Source: Lachnospira sp. UBA4346
GTDB lineage: Bacteria; Bacillota; Clostridia; Lachnospirales; Lachnospiraceae
Direction: 5' to 3'
Length of the DNA: 64,000 nt
Assembly: GCA_002394205.1 (NCBI GenBank)
Contig: DGTC01000002.1
Span: 96,774-160,773, forward strand
The translations under genes were made by a program, and so were the position numbers. Position 1 is the first letter of the stretch. Each line of letters starts with the position of its first letter. Positions 1 to 7,328 of this stretch are shown here, one piece after another. The notes under the pieces are model-generated. The model was not told where the DNA came from, did not search any database, and saw nothing but the letters and a program-made list of their open reading frames with translations.

Positions 1-1
1 T

Positions 2-265
2 TCTGCAAAGAAGATTATGTTAAAGGCAATTCAGGCAGATTTAGAGACTAGATTTAAAGATGCATATGAAGCTGGTAAGGTACATATGGAGGCTGCTTAT
101 ACAGGAAATGAAGAAGAAGCCAAAGAATGGGCTGCATTGATTCAGGAGACATATCCACAGCTTGATTTTAATATGAATCCATTATCACTCAGTGTTGCAT
201 GTCATATCGGTTATGGATCATTAGCGGTTGCTGTATCTAAGTATATTCCAGAATGTGAAGATTAA
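2..265 (+). CDS. DegV-family protein, C-terminal fragment (5' end outside the window)
   Basis: This is the last 87 codons of a gene that begins before the window; the frame is open from base 2 and stops at 265. The end of the protein carries an alpha/beta segment followed by a C-H-I-G-Y-G-S-L-A-V-A motif that corresponds to the H-T-G-P-G-A-L-G segment at the fatty-acid head-group end of DegV (FakB-like) proteins. Known members bind a fatty acid and can present it to the kinase FakA. The motif is degenerate here (I-G-Y-G in place of T-G-P-G). The internal ATG at 17 is not a likely start because the fold would be truncated. A strong terminator follows directly. A second, complete DegV gene lies at 54786-55682. 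Family assignment is fairly sure; ligand unknown. Confidence 0.7.
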   Translation, partial: SAKKIMLKAIQADLETRFKDAYEAGKVHMEAAYTGNEEEAKEWAALIQETYPQLDFNMNPLSLSVACHIGYGSLAVAVSKYIPECED

Positions 266-284
266 TATAAGAAAATGAAAGTGG

Positions 285-327
285 GAAAGCCATATGCAAG
301 TTTTTTGGTACTTGTATATGGCTTTTT
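285..327 (+). terminator. Rho-independent terminator after the DegV fragment
   Basis: A 15-bp stem (AAAGCCATATGCAAG, 286-300, with a near-perfect complement at 311-325) closes a ten-base loop and runs into a short T tract. It ends transcription of the partial gene upstream. Confidence 0.85.
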
Positions 328-393
328 GTGATCATATAAGAATCTTATTTTTTGTCTGTTTTTTAATTTATAATGATTTGAGCCACTATGATT

Positions 394-1425
394 CTACGGG
401 ATATTTAATATGTCTTTTATCTGCTGTTCTGACATCTCTGCGATTTCCGCAATTGATTCAACTGTATAATCTAGCTGATATAATTTTAGAATCATTTGTA
501 CTTTTCCTTCGAATAAACCGGCTTTGCGACCACGTTCTTCACCTTCTGCAATTCCACGTTCTAAAAGTCCCTGTCCTAAATTACACATCTGCTCCACCTC
601 CTCTGTTAATCCATCATCTGTTACGATTCCATATTCTTTTTCTATTATACTTAGTTTATCACGTTCTTTGATATTTTGCGACAGTAATGTTGTTAATAAT
701 CGGTTGAGTTCATATCTTTCTGATTGTTCCGGAAGATTTTCTGCAATTCCTACCATAACAATATTGAAAATATCTAGATTGCCCTTCCAATCATGATGCC
801 CTATCAGTTCTTCATTCGTTAAATGAATATGATGGATACTCGACTCTTTCATATTCATGCACAACCAGATAGAATATACCTCTTTCATATCATTATATTG
901 CATATTGTCAAAATCTCTGTTCTTTTGGGATGAAATCATTCGACTTGCATAAAAAATTGCTCGATTTAGAATATCGTATGTGACTGGCTCGTTTTTCTGT
1001 GCCTCGATATTTACGATGATTTTGGATACGCCGTCTTTTGTTCTGACGTAAAAGATAATATCATATCGGATTAGTCCTTCGCCAATCTCGGAATCTTCGG
1101 TATTCATACCGGATATGGTTTGATTTTCTGGAAGAAGTTGACTGTAAGATTCTTTCATTCTTTCCAGTTTTTGATTCGTTTTCTTTGAATCCGAATGAAA
1201 AAATTGGTTTGTTCGTCCACCTGCTATTGGTACAGTACTTATCTGTGGTTCTCCTTCAATACATGCTGCGATTTCATCTGGATTCATTCCTTTGAATTCT
1301 TTTACAGTATTGCGCAGGATATAAGCTAGAATTTTCTTATTTGCCAATATCTTTTTGATACATTCATCATACTGTGTTTCTTCTCTGGCAGCAAGCAATG
1401 TTTGTGTTACATGTGTTTCTGTCAT
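394..1425 (-). CDS. Rpn-family PD-(D/E)XK nuclease / putative transposase, copy 1
   Basis: The 343-residue protein belongs to the Rpn family (recombination-promoting nuclease, PD-(D/E)XK transposase-like), widespread in Lachnospiraceae and usually multicopy. The core shows a D in L-I-R-Y-D-I-I-F-Y-V followed by the beta strand I-V-N-I-E-A-Q-K-N-E-P, giving the D...E-x-Q catalytic pattern of this clade. The C-terminal third carries a short acidic/basic linker (G-I-A-E-G-E-E-R-G-R-K-A-G) and a helical tail (E-I-A-E-M-S-E-Q-Q-I). An AAAGGAG site lies five bases before the ATG. It is nearly identical to the neighbour at 1851-2870, differing mainly by four extra residues in the linker. No terminal repeats of a mobile element were found, so whether it moves is unknown. 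Confidence 0.85.
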   Translation of the reverse strand: MTETHVTQTLLAAREETQYDECIKKILANKKILAYILRNTVKEFKGMNPDEIAACIEGEPQISTVPIAGGRTNQFFHSDSKKTNQKLERMKESYSQLLPENQTISGMNTEDSEIGEGLIRYDIIFYVRTKDGVSKIIVNIEAQKNEPVTYDILNRAIFYASRMISSQKNRDFDNMQYNDMKEVYSIWLCMNMKESSIHHIHLTNEELIGHHDWKGNLDIFNIVMVGIAENLPEQSERYELNRLLTTLLSQNIKERDKLSIIEKEYGIVTDDGLTEEVEQMCNLGQGLLERGIAEGEERGRKAGLFEGKVQMILKLYQLDYTVESIAEIAEMSEQQIKDILNIP

Positions 1426-1477
1426 TCATGCTCCTTTATTGTATATTTTAAGAATTGAATTCATTTCTACAATTTAT

Positions 1478-1505
1478 ATTATACACAGTTTAAAAAATAT
1501 TGCAA
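1478..1505 (-). promoter_or_regulatory. Promoter of Rpn-type gene copy 1
   Basis: Read on the minus strand: TTGCAA (1505-1500), 16-base spacer, TATAAT (1483-1478), about 50 bases upstream of the start codon. The same arrangement is repeated at 2923-2950. Confidence 0.65.
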
Positions 1506-1850
1506 TAGTAGATTCGGTTTGTGGATGTACTCTGTCTGATTGATGGACGGAATTTTTGACATACGGACGCATACAGGAAGAAGTATTATTTGGAGTGCCT
1601 GCAAAACTCGCCTACGGCTCAGACATGTTGCAGTCATCCAAATAATATTTTCCTGCTTGCTGGGTTTCATTCAGGCAGAGTATTCTCTGATGTGTATCTA
1701 CTTACGGCATCGCCACAAAACTTCTGCGAGGGTGTTTGTGAGGAGGTATTGTTTTTCCTATTAGTGTAATGCTGACGGAGATTTGTAATTTTCTGTCAAA
1801 GATTCTTTTGAAATACTTTTTATTTTATAATTCTTTGAACCACTACGATG
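1506..1850. other. Gene-free spacer between the two Rpn copies
   Basis: Apart from duplicated flank sequence at both ends and the inverted-repeat element at 1574-1655, no supported gene is visible. The open frames on either strand lack ribosome binding sites and resemble no family known to me. Confidence 0.6.
1574..1655. repeat. Imperfect inverted-repeat element (REP/MITE-like)
   Basis: The left arm at 1574-1593 (CAGGAAGAAGTATTATTTGG) pairs with the right arm at 1638-1655 (CCAAATAATATTTTCCTG) with few mismatches. A second inner helix CTGCAA/TTGCAG surrounds a GC-rich centre containing CTCGCCTACGGCTCAG. There is no T tract in either direction, so it does not look like a plain terminator. The composition differs from the AT-rich surroundings, as in small interspersed repeats of gut Clostridia, but copy number cannot be judged here. 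Confidence 0.5.
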
Positions 1851-2870
1851 CTATTGAATATTTAAGATTTCTTTTATCTGCTGTTCTGACATTTCTGCGA
1901 TTTCCGCAATTGATTCAACTGTATAATCTAGCTGATATAATTTTAGAATCATTTGTACTTTTCCTTCGAATAAACCGGCTTTGCGACCACGTGCTTCGCC
2001 TCGTTCTAATAGTCCCTGTCCTAAATTACACATTTGTTCCACCTCCTCTGTTAATCCATCATCTGTTACGATTCCATATTCTTTTTCTATAATTCTAAGT
2101 TTATCACGTTCTTTGATATTTTGCGACAGTAATGTTGTTAATAATCGATTCAGTTCATATCTTTCTGATTGATCCGGAAGATTTTCTGCGATTCCTACCA
2201 TAACAATATTGAATATATCCAAATTTCCCTTCCAATCATGATGCCCTATCAGTTCTTCATTCGTTAAATGAATATGATGTATACTTGGCTCTTTCATATT
2301 CATGCACAACCAGATAGAATAGACTTCTTTCATATCATTATACTGCATATTGTCAAAATCTCTGTTCTTTTGGGATGAAATCATTCGACTTGTATAAAAG
2401 ATTGCTCGATTTAGAATATCGTATGTATTTGGCTCATTTTTTTGTGCCTCGACATTTACGATAATTTGGGATACGCCGTCTTTTGTTCTGACGTAAAAGA
2501 TAATATCAAACCGGATTAATCCTTCGTTAATCTCGGAATCTTCGGTATTCATACCAGATATGGTTTGATTTTCCGGAAGAATTTTGTTGTAAGGTTCTTT
2601 CATTCTTTCCAGTTTTTGATTCGTTTTCTTTGAATCTGAATGAAAAAATTGGTTTGTTCGTCCGCCTGCTATTGGTATGGTACTTATCTGTGGTTCTCCT
2701 TCAATACATGCTGCGATTTCATCTGGATTCATTCCTTTGAATTCTTTCGCAGTATTGCGCAGGATATATGCTAGAATTTTCTTATTTGCCAATATTTTTT
2801 TGATACATTCATCATACGGTGTTTCTTCTCCAGCCGCAAGCAATGTTTGTTTTACTTGTGTTTCTGTCAT
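1851..2870 (-). CDS. Rpn-family PD-(D/E)XK nuclease / putative transposase, copy 2
   Basis: The 339-residue protein aligns end to end with the product of 394-1425, with scattered conservative substitutions (for example I-V-N-V-E-A-Q-K instead of I-V-N-I-E-A-Q-K) and a four-residue deletion in the G-E-A-R-G-R-K-A-G linker. The D and E-x-Q catalytic residues are intact in both, so both copies are probably functional or were until recently. The start is the ATG at 2870, preceded by AAAGAAG, a weaker ribosome site than in copy 1. Divergence is spread over the whole unit, so the duplication is not brand new. Confidence 0.85.
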   Translation of the reverse strand: MTETQVKQTLLAAGEETPYDECIKKILANKKILAYILRNTAKEFKGMNPDEIAACIEGEPQISTIPIAGGRTNQFFHSDSKKTNQKLERMKEPYNKILPENQTISGMNTEDSEINEGLIRFDIIFYVRTKDGVSQIIVNVEAQKNEPNTYDILNRAIFYTSRMISSQKNRDFDNMQYNDMKEVYSIWLCMNMKEPSIHHIHLTNEELIGHHDWKGNLDIFNIVMVGIAENLPDQSERYELNRLLTTLLSQNIKERDKLRIIEKEYGIVTDDGLTEEVEQMCNLGQGLLERGEARGRKAGLFEGKVQMILKLYQLDYTVESIAEIAEMSEQQIKEILNIQ

Positions 2871-2922
2871 TCATGCTTCTTTGTTGTATATTTTAAGAAT
2901 TGAATTCATTTCTATAATTTAT

Positions 2923-2950
2923 ATTATATACGGTTTAAAAAATATTGCAA
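2923..2950 (-). promoter_or_regulatory. Promoter of Rpn-type gene copy 2
   Basis: Minus-strand TTGCAA (2950-2945), 16-base spacer, TATAAT (2928-2923); a copy of the promoter at 1478-1505. Confidence 0.65.
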
Positions 2951-3262
2951 TAGTAAGTTTGACTTGTGGAGGGACTCTGCCTGCTAAATGGTCGGAAGGT
3001 ATTTTATTGTTATTCATTGAAAATAGTTCAGGATTATAGGGAAATGTGCAATGTTGTATATTCTTTGGAAAAATACAACATTATATTTTTATATTAAATA
3101 CATATTGATAATTGTTTTTTTGATAATATATAATATATGTGACGGATATAAATGTGATCATAAAATAGGATAAGAAATATACGCATAGATAAGGAGGGAA
3201 GAACGCATTACCGTATGAAAATAATCATGAATTGGTGATATTCAAACGAGGAGGGAATTACT
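2951..3262. other. AT-rich gene-free interval before the isochorismatase-fold gene
   Basis: It contains the end of the duplicated flank, a nine-pair hairpin ATGTTGTAT/ATACAACAT (3051-3059 and 3073-3081) followed by a T-rich run, and the promoter at 3105-3134. A second AAGGAGGG stands at 3191-3198, but the only frame near it is an ATG at 3215 with seven codons and poor spacing; it is not called as a gene. Confidence 0.5.
3105..3134 (+). promoter_or_regulatory. Promoter for the isochorismatase-fold hydrolase gene
   Basis: TTGATA (3105-3110), 18-base T-rich spacer, TATAAT (3129-3134). It would give a leader of about 120 bases. Confidence 0.55.
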
Positions 3263-3808
3263 ATGAGAATTTATCCGGACGATACAGCAGTCTTAGTTAT
3301 AGACTTTCAGGAAAAACTAATACCGACAATGAATAATAGAATTGAATTGCTGCATCACACAAAGATATTGTTAAAAGGCTTGATAGAGCTCAATGTACAG
3401 CCAATTGTAACACAACAATATACAAAAGGATTAGGGCAGACTGTAGATGAAATTCGCACAATTGATGGACTTCCGGATGCGTTCGATAAGATTACATTTA
3501 GTTGTGTTGGCGATGAAGATATTTATGACGCATTAGATAAATTAAATGTAAAGAATATCATTGTATGTGGATGCGAAGCCCATATTTGCGTATTGCAGAC
3601 GGTGATAGATTTGCTGGCTGAAGCCTATCATGTCTATTTAGTAACCGATTGTATTTCTTCAAGAAATCCGTATGATAAAGAAATGGCAATTGAGCGTGCT
3701 AAGCAGGAAGGGGCATATCTGACAACCAGCGAGGCGATTTTGTATGAATTGATGGCAAGGGCAGATACAGGAAGTTTTCGAAATATTTTAAGAATTGTAA
3801 AAGAATAA
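3263..3808 (+). CDS. Isochorismatase-family cysteine hydrolase
   Basis: The 181-residue protein is a single isochorismatase-like alpha/beta domain of normal family length. The triad expected for the family is visible: D14 in L-V-I-D-F-Q, K76 in F-D-K-I-T-F-S and the nucleophile C109 in C-E-A-H-I-C-V-L-Q-T. The E-A-H-x-C-V signature is closer to the YcaC-like hydrolases than to nicotinamidase or the siderophore isochorismatase, so the substrate cannot be named. A strong GAGGAGGG site lies seven bases before the ATG. The gene stands alone, with its own promoter upstream and a microsatellite and pepF downstream. Confidence 0.85.
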   Translation: MRIYPDDTAVLVIDFQEKLIPTMNNRIELLHHTKILLKGLIELNVQPIVTQQYTKGLGQTVDEIRTIDGLPDAFDKITFSCVGDEDIYDALDKLNVKNIIVCGCEAHICVLQTVIDLLAEAYHVYLVTDCISSRNPYDKEMAIERAKQEGAYLTTSEAILYELMARADTGSFRNILRIVKE

Positions 3809-3870
3809 AGGATAAAATTTATCATAAAATATATAATAGGTTGTTTCTTGTACTGTGTATGTTAGAATAA

Positions 3871-3921
3871 ACAAAAACAAAAACAAAAACAAAAACAAAA
3901 ACAAAAACAAAAACAAAAACA
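3871..3921. repeat. Hexanucleotide microsatellite (ACAAAA)n
   Basis: About 8.5 uninterrupted copies of ACAAAA occupy the gap between the isochorismatase-fold gene and pepF, ending some 90 bases before the pepF start. Perfect short tandem repeats of this length are prone to slippage. Position upstream of a start codon, not inside a frame, would change promoter or leader spacing and not the protein. Confidence 0.95.
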
Positions 3922-4009
3922 AGAATATTATAGACTTGTGGATATTGAAAATTGAAAGTGAAAAAATAGAAAATAGAAGCATTGAAACTGTAATATGGAA
4001 AGGAAAATT

Positions 4010-5794
4010 GTGAAAAAATTACCAACTAGAAGTGAAATAGCGACGCAAGATAAATGGAAGATTGAGGATTTGTACGCAACGGATGCAGCGTGGGAAGCTG
4101 ATTATGAAAAGTGTGTTGAAAATGCAAAGACACCTTGCAGTTATCAGGGAAAGTTAGCAGAATCAAAGGAAATGTTACTTGCAGCTTTGCAAGAGTCAGA
4201 TGCGACGGATGAATTGATTGAAAATGTATATGTGTATGCTTTTATGAAATATTATGAAGATACAACGAATCCGAAATATCAGGAATATTCCGGAAAAGCA
4301 CAGGCAGTTATGGGAAGTTTATCAGAAAAATATGCATTTTTGATTCCTGAAATTACACAGATGGATGAAACGGTGCTGAGAAGCTATTTGAAAGAACCGG
4401 AGCTGCAGATTTATCAGAGTATGATTGACGATTTGTTGGCGAAGAAAGAACATTCTTTATCAGAAGCAGAAGAAAAATTGCTTGCAATGGCAGGACAGGT
4501 TACAAGCTCACCCAATGAAATATTTTCAAAGTTTAACAATGCCGATGTAAAATTCGGAGAGGTTACGGATGAGGAAGGCAATCAGGTTGAATTGACAAAT
4601 GGCAGATACAGCGTGTTTATGGAGAGCAAGAACCGTTCTGTAAGAAAAGAGGCATTTCAGGCGTTATATCGTCAATATGGAAATTATATAAATACATTAT
4701 CTACGATTTATTATGCAAATGTAAAGCAGGCAAAGTTTTATGCACAGGCAAGAAAATATGATTCTACGTTACAGATGTATTTGAGCGGATCGTTTATACC
4801 GGTAGAAGTTTATCAGAATCTGGTGGAAACGGTTCATACTAATTTAGATAAAATGCATCAATATGTCCGGATTCGTAAAGAAGCATTGCAAGTGGATGAA
4901 CTTCATTTTTATGATGTATATGCACCGATGGTTGCGGATTATACGTGGAAGGTGTCTTATGAGGAAGCGAAGGAAATTGCGAAAAAGGCACTTGCGCCGA
5001 TGGGGGAGGATTATGTTGCGCAGATTCAGCGTGGATTTGAAGAAGGCTGGGTAGATGTGCGTGAAAATGTAGGCAAGCGCAGTGGCGCATTTTCGTGGGG
5101 TGCTTATGGAACACATCCATATGTATTTTTGAATTATACAGATACATTAAATGATGTATTCACACTGGTACATGAAATGGGACATGCAATGCATACATTT
5201 TATTCAAATACAAATCAGCCGTATATGTATGCTGGTTATCGGATTTTCGTAGCAGAAGTAGCATCAACTTGCAACGAAGTCTTGTTGATTCACTATTTAT
5301 TAGAACATGCCACAGACGAAAAACAGAAGAAATATTTAATCAATCATTATTTGGAACAGTTCAAGGGTACATTATTCCGTCAGACAATGTTTGCAGAATT
5401 TGAGCAGATTGCACATAAAAAGGTTGAAGATGGAGAAGTATTAAACGCCCAGAATCTTTGTGAAATCTATCGCAAACTAAATGAAGAATATTTCGGTAAA
5501 GATATGGTAATTGACGAAGAAATTGCATTGGAATGGTCAAGAATTCCACATTTCTATACACCATTTTATGTATATCAGTATGCGACAGGATTTTCTGCGG
5601 CAGTGGCAATCGCAACGAAAATTCTTTCTGGAGATGAGCAGGTACTTGCAGGATATAAGAAATTCTTATCAAGTGGAAGCAGTATGCATCCAATCGAATT
5701 ATTAAAACTTGCCGGAGTAGATATGTCAAAGCCACAGGTTATTCAGGATGCGCTGGATGTATTTGGAAAATTACTGGAACAGTGGCAGGCGTAA
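4010..5794 (+). CDS. pepF: Oligoendopeptidase F (M3 family metallopeptidase)
   Basis: A cytoplasmic zinc peptidase that cuts short peptides. The 594-residue product has the usual PepF length, with the helical N-terminal domain and the M3 zinc site H-E-M-G-H at residues 388-392. The frame could start at an ATG at 3995, but no ribosome site precedes it. The GGAAAGGA at 3997-4004 lies five bases before a GTG at 4010, which gives the typical family N-terminus (V/M)-K-K-L-P-T-R-S-E-I, so GTG is preferred. A terminator follows at 5846. Family certain, start fairly sure. Confidence 0.95.
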   Translation: MKKLPTRSEIATQDKWKIEDLYATDAAWEADYEKCVENAKTPCSYQGKLAESKEMLLAALQESDATDELIENVYVYAFMKYYEDTTNPKYQEYSGKAQAVMGSLSEKYAFLIPEITQMDETVLRSYLKEPELQIYQSMIDDLLAKKEHSLSEAEEKLLAMAGQVTSSPNEIFSKFNNADVKFGEVTDEEGNQVELTNGRYSVFMESKNRSVRKEAFQALYRQYGNYINTLSTIYYANVKQAKFYAQARKYDSTLQMYLSGSFIPVEVYQNLVETVHTNLDKMHQYVRIRKEALQVDELHFYDVYAPMVADYTWKVSYEEAKEIAKKALAPMGEDYVAQIQRGFEEGWVDVRENVGKRSGAFSWGAYGTHPYVFLNYTDTLNDVFTLVHEMGHAMHTFYSNTNQPYMYAGYRIFVAEVASTCNEVLLIHYLLEHATDEKQKKYLINHYLEQFKGTLFRQTMFAEFEQIAHKKVEDGEVLNAQNLCEIYRKLNEEYFGKDMVIDEEIALEWSRIPHFYTPFYVYQYATGFSAAVAIATKILSGDEQVLAGYKKFLSSGSSMHPIELLKLAGVDMSKPQVIQDALDVFGKLLEQWQA

Positions 5795-5845
5795 GTCGTT
5801 TATGATAGTATAATTACAGGTAAAATTTGTTAAGAATGTGAGAGG

Positions 5846-5889
5846 TTCTGGTTGTTCGTAAAAAATATATGCGAACAATCAGAATTTTT
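5846..5889 (+). terminator. Terminator after pepF
   Basis: TTCTGGTTGTTCG at 5846-5858 pairs with CGAACAATCAGAA (5872-5884), followed by TTTTT. Confidence 0.8.
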
Positions 5890-5901
5890 AAAAAAAAGTT
5901 G

Positions 5902-5930
5902 TTGACAAATATAAGATGTTATAGTAATAT
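5902..5930 (+). promoter_or_regulatory. Promoter of tRNA-Gly
   Basis: Consensus TTGACA (5902-5907), 17-base spacer, TAATAT (5925-5930), about 30 bases upstream of the mature tRNA. Confidence 0.75.
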
Positions 5931-5966
5931 ATCACTTGTGTTCAGCAAGACACGACAACAAAATAT

Positions 5967-6039
5967 GCGCGAGTGGCTCAGTTGGTAGAGCTCCTCCTTG
6001 CCAAGGAGGAAGTCGCGGGTTCGAGTCCCGTCTCGCGCT
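5967..6039 (+). tRNA. tRNA-Gly (anticodon GCC)
   Basis: A 73-base cloverleaf: acceptor stem GCGCGAG/CTCGCGC with discriminator T, D-loop GGCTCAGTTGGTAGAGC, anticodon stem CCTCC/GGAGG around TTGCCAA (anticodon GCC), and T-arm GCGGG-TTCGAGT-CCCGT. CCA is not encoded. It stands alone between a consensus promoter and a terminator. Confidence 0.97.
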
Positions 6040-6050
6040 CTAGTGTAAGA

Positions 6051-6079
6051 GGAAGGTCAGTTATTGGTCTTCCTTTTTT
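6051..6079 (+). terminator. Terminator after tRNA-Gly
   Basis: GGAAGGTC pairs with GGTCTTCC (two wobble pairs) and is followed by six T residues at 6074-6079. Confidence 0.8.
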
Positions 6080-6210
6080 CGTTTTACAGCCATTTTGTAA
6101 AAAAATACAAGTAAGAAACAGAAATATAATTAAGAAAAAACACGAATGAAAAGAGAAGTGTTGAAGTGATAGAATGTAGCCATAAAAGGGAAATTTAGGA
6201 GGAATAAACG

Positions 6211-7083
6211 ATGCGATATACAATCGAAAATGATTATTTGCAGGTGGGGATTGATTCAAAAGGATGTGAATTGGTATCCGTAATCGATAAAGCTGGTGAG
6301 GAACATATCTGGGAAGGCAATCCTGATGTGTGGAAAAGACATGCACCGGTATTGTTTCCATTGGTTGGAAAATATCAGCAGAATATCAGTGTGTATGAGG
6401 AAAAAGAATATCATATGGGACAGCACGGATTTGCGAGAGATATGGAATTTGAACTGGTAGAACAGACAGAGACATCGATTTGTATGCGTTTGACACAGAC
6501 AGAAGAGACATTGCAGAAATATCCATTTGCATTTGTATTAGAATGTGGATTTTCTTTGGAAAAGAATCGAATTCGGGTTACCTGGAAGGTAAAGAATCCA
6601 TCTGATACGGCGATGTATTTTAGCATTGGCGGACATCCGGCATTTGTTTCAGAAGAAGGAACAGTGACAGGTCACACGTTGACTTATTTTAAGGATGGTC
6701 AGGCATTGACTAACTTAGAATATCGTTTGTTAGGAGAAGAAGGATTAGTGGCACCGGATACATATGTGCTTGCGTTAGAGCAGGGAAAACAGGTGATTAC
6801 AGAGCATACATTTGACAAAGATGCTTACATTATAGAAGGAAATCAGGCAGACAAGGTTGTGTTGTCAGATAAAAATGGAGCGCAAATTGTGGCAGTAGAG
6901 ATGGATGCTCCCGTATTTGGTATCTGGTCTGCGCCAAAGACTGGAAATCGTTTTGTATGTATTGAGCCGTGGTATGGCAGAGCGGATGCACAAGGTTTTA
7001 CGGGAGAACTTGAAAAGAGAGAGTGGGGGAATGTTCTAAACGCAGGAGAAGAATTTGCAAGGGAATATAGGATAGAAATTTAA
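6211..7083 (+). CDS. Aldose 1-epimerase family protein (LacX-like)
   Basis: The 290-residue protein has the galactose mutarotase-like beta-sandwich fold. Recognisable segments are F-P-L-V-G-K near residue 50, the H-G-F-A-R block around 70, S-I-G-G-H-P-A-F near 140 and C-I-E-P-W-Y-G near the C-terminus, which match the LacX/YeaD-like branch more than classical GalM. Members interconvert anomers of sugars or sugar phosphates. AGGAGGAA lies before the ATG. No sugar operon surrounds it, so the substrate is open. Confidence 0.85.
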   Translation: MRYTIENDYLQVGIDSKGCELVSVIDKAGEEHIWEGNPDVWKRHAPVLFPLVGKYQQNISVYEEKEYHMGQHGFARDMEFELVEQTETSICMRLTQTEETLQKYPFAFVLECGFSLEKNRIRVTWKVKNPSDTAMYFSIGGHPAFVSEEGTVTGHTLTYFKDGQALTNLEYRLLGEEGLVAPDTYVLALEQGKQVITEHTFDKDAYIIEGNQADKVVLSDKNGAQIVAVEMDAPVFGIWSAPKTGNRFVCIEPWYGRADAQGFTGELEKREWGNVLNAGEEFAREYRIEI

Positions 7084-7145
7084 CGAATCAGTATACAGAT
7101 GTTGTATTCCGTCTGAAAGTGGAACACGAAAATCAATTTAGAGAA

Positions 7146-7174
7146 TTGATATTTGCTTGGCTTTTTGGTATACT
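7146..7174 (+). promoter_or_regulatory. Promoter of the hisS-nudix pair
   Basis: TTGATA (7146-7151), 17-base spacer, TATACT (7169-7174), giving a leader of roughly 150 bases. The leader has no T-box signature (no TGGNACCGCG segment), which is notable for an aminoacyl-tRNA synthetase in this group. Confidence 0.65.
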
Positions 7175-7328
7175 GTAAGCCATGTGCATTTATAGATGAA
7201 GAAAGCTGATATTATTGTGCACAAGTGTTGTATTTGCAGTTATACGGTGTATATACAAATGTGTATACATTGTACAGAAATATACAGAAATTAGCTATAA
7301 GATAACATTGGGAAATGAGGTAGAGATT

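Larger units (their letters stand above)
361..1552. repeat. Tandem duplication unit, copy 1 (Rpn-type gene plus flanks)
   Basis: About 1.2 kb, comprising the end of the gene, the whole coding region, the promoter and about 50 bases beyond it, recurs at 1817-2997 in the same orientation. The match is visible by eye across coding and non-coding sequence and fades at GGACGGAA (copy 1) and GGTCGGAA (copy 2). The spacer between the units is unrelated. Confidence 0.9.
1817..2997. repeat. Tandem duplication unit, copy 2
   Basis: Partner of the unit at 361-1552, in direct orientation about 265 bases downstream. It includes the promoter and leader of the second Rpn-type gene. Confidence 0.9.

Noticed and set aside
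294..796. Open frames of 90-125 codons on the plus strand inside the first Rpn-type gene
   Set aside because: They lie antisense within a well supported coding region, lack ribosome binding sites, and recur in the second copy only because the sequence is duplicated.
3215..3238. Seven-codon leader frame after AAGGAGGG before the isochorismatase-fold gene
   Set aside because: The spacing to the ATG is about 16 bases and the peptide shows no attenuator-type codon run.
3871..3921. CRISPR-like repeat array
   Set aside because: The unit is six bases with no spacers; it is a microsatellite. No CRISPR array or cas gene was seen anywhere in the window.
3788..4025. Minus-strand frames rich in F-V or F-L across the microsatellite
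   Set aside because: They result from translating the ACAAAA repeat; no start signals.
7175..7328. T-box leader upstream of hisS
   Set aside because: No specifier stem or TGGNACCGCG antiterminator bulge could be found, and no terminator precedes the gene.
7215..7328. Extended N-terminus of the histidyl-tRNA synthetase
   Set aside because: The added residues match nothing in the family and the conserved start with GAGG site is at 7329.
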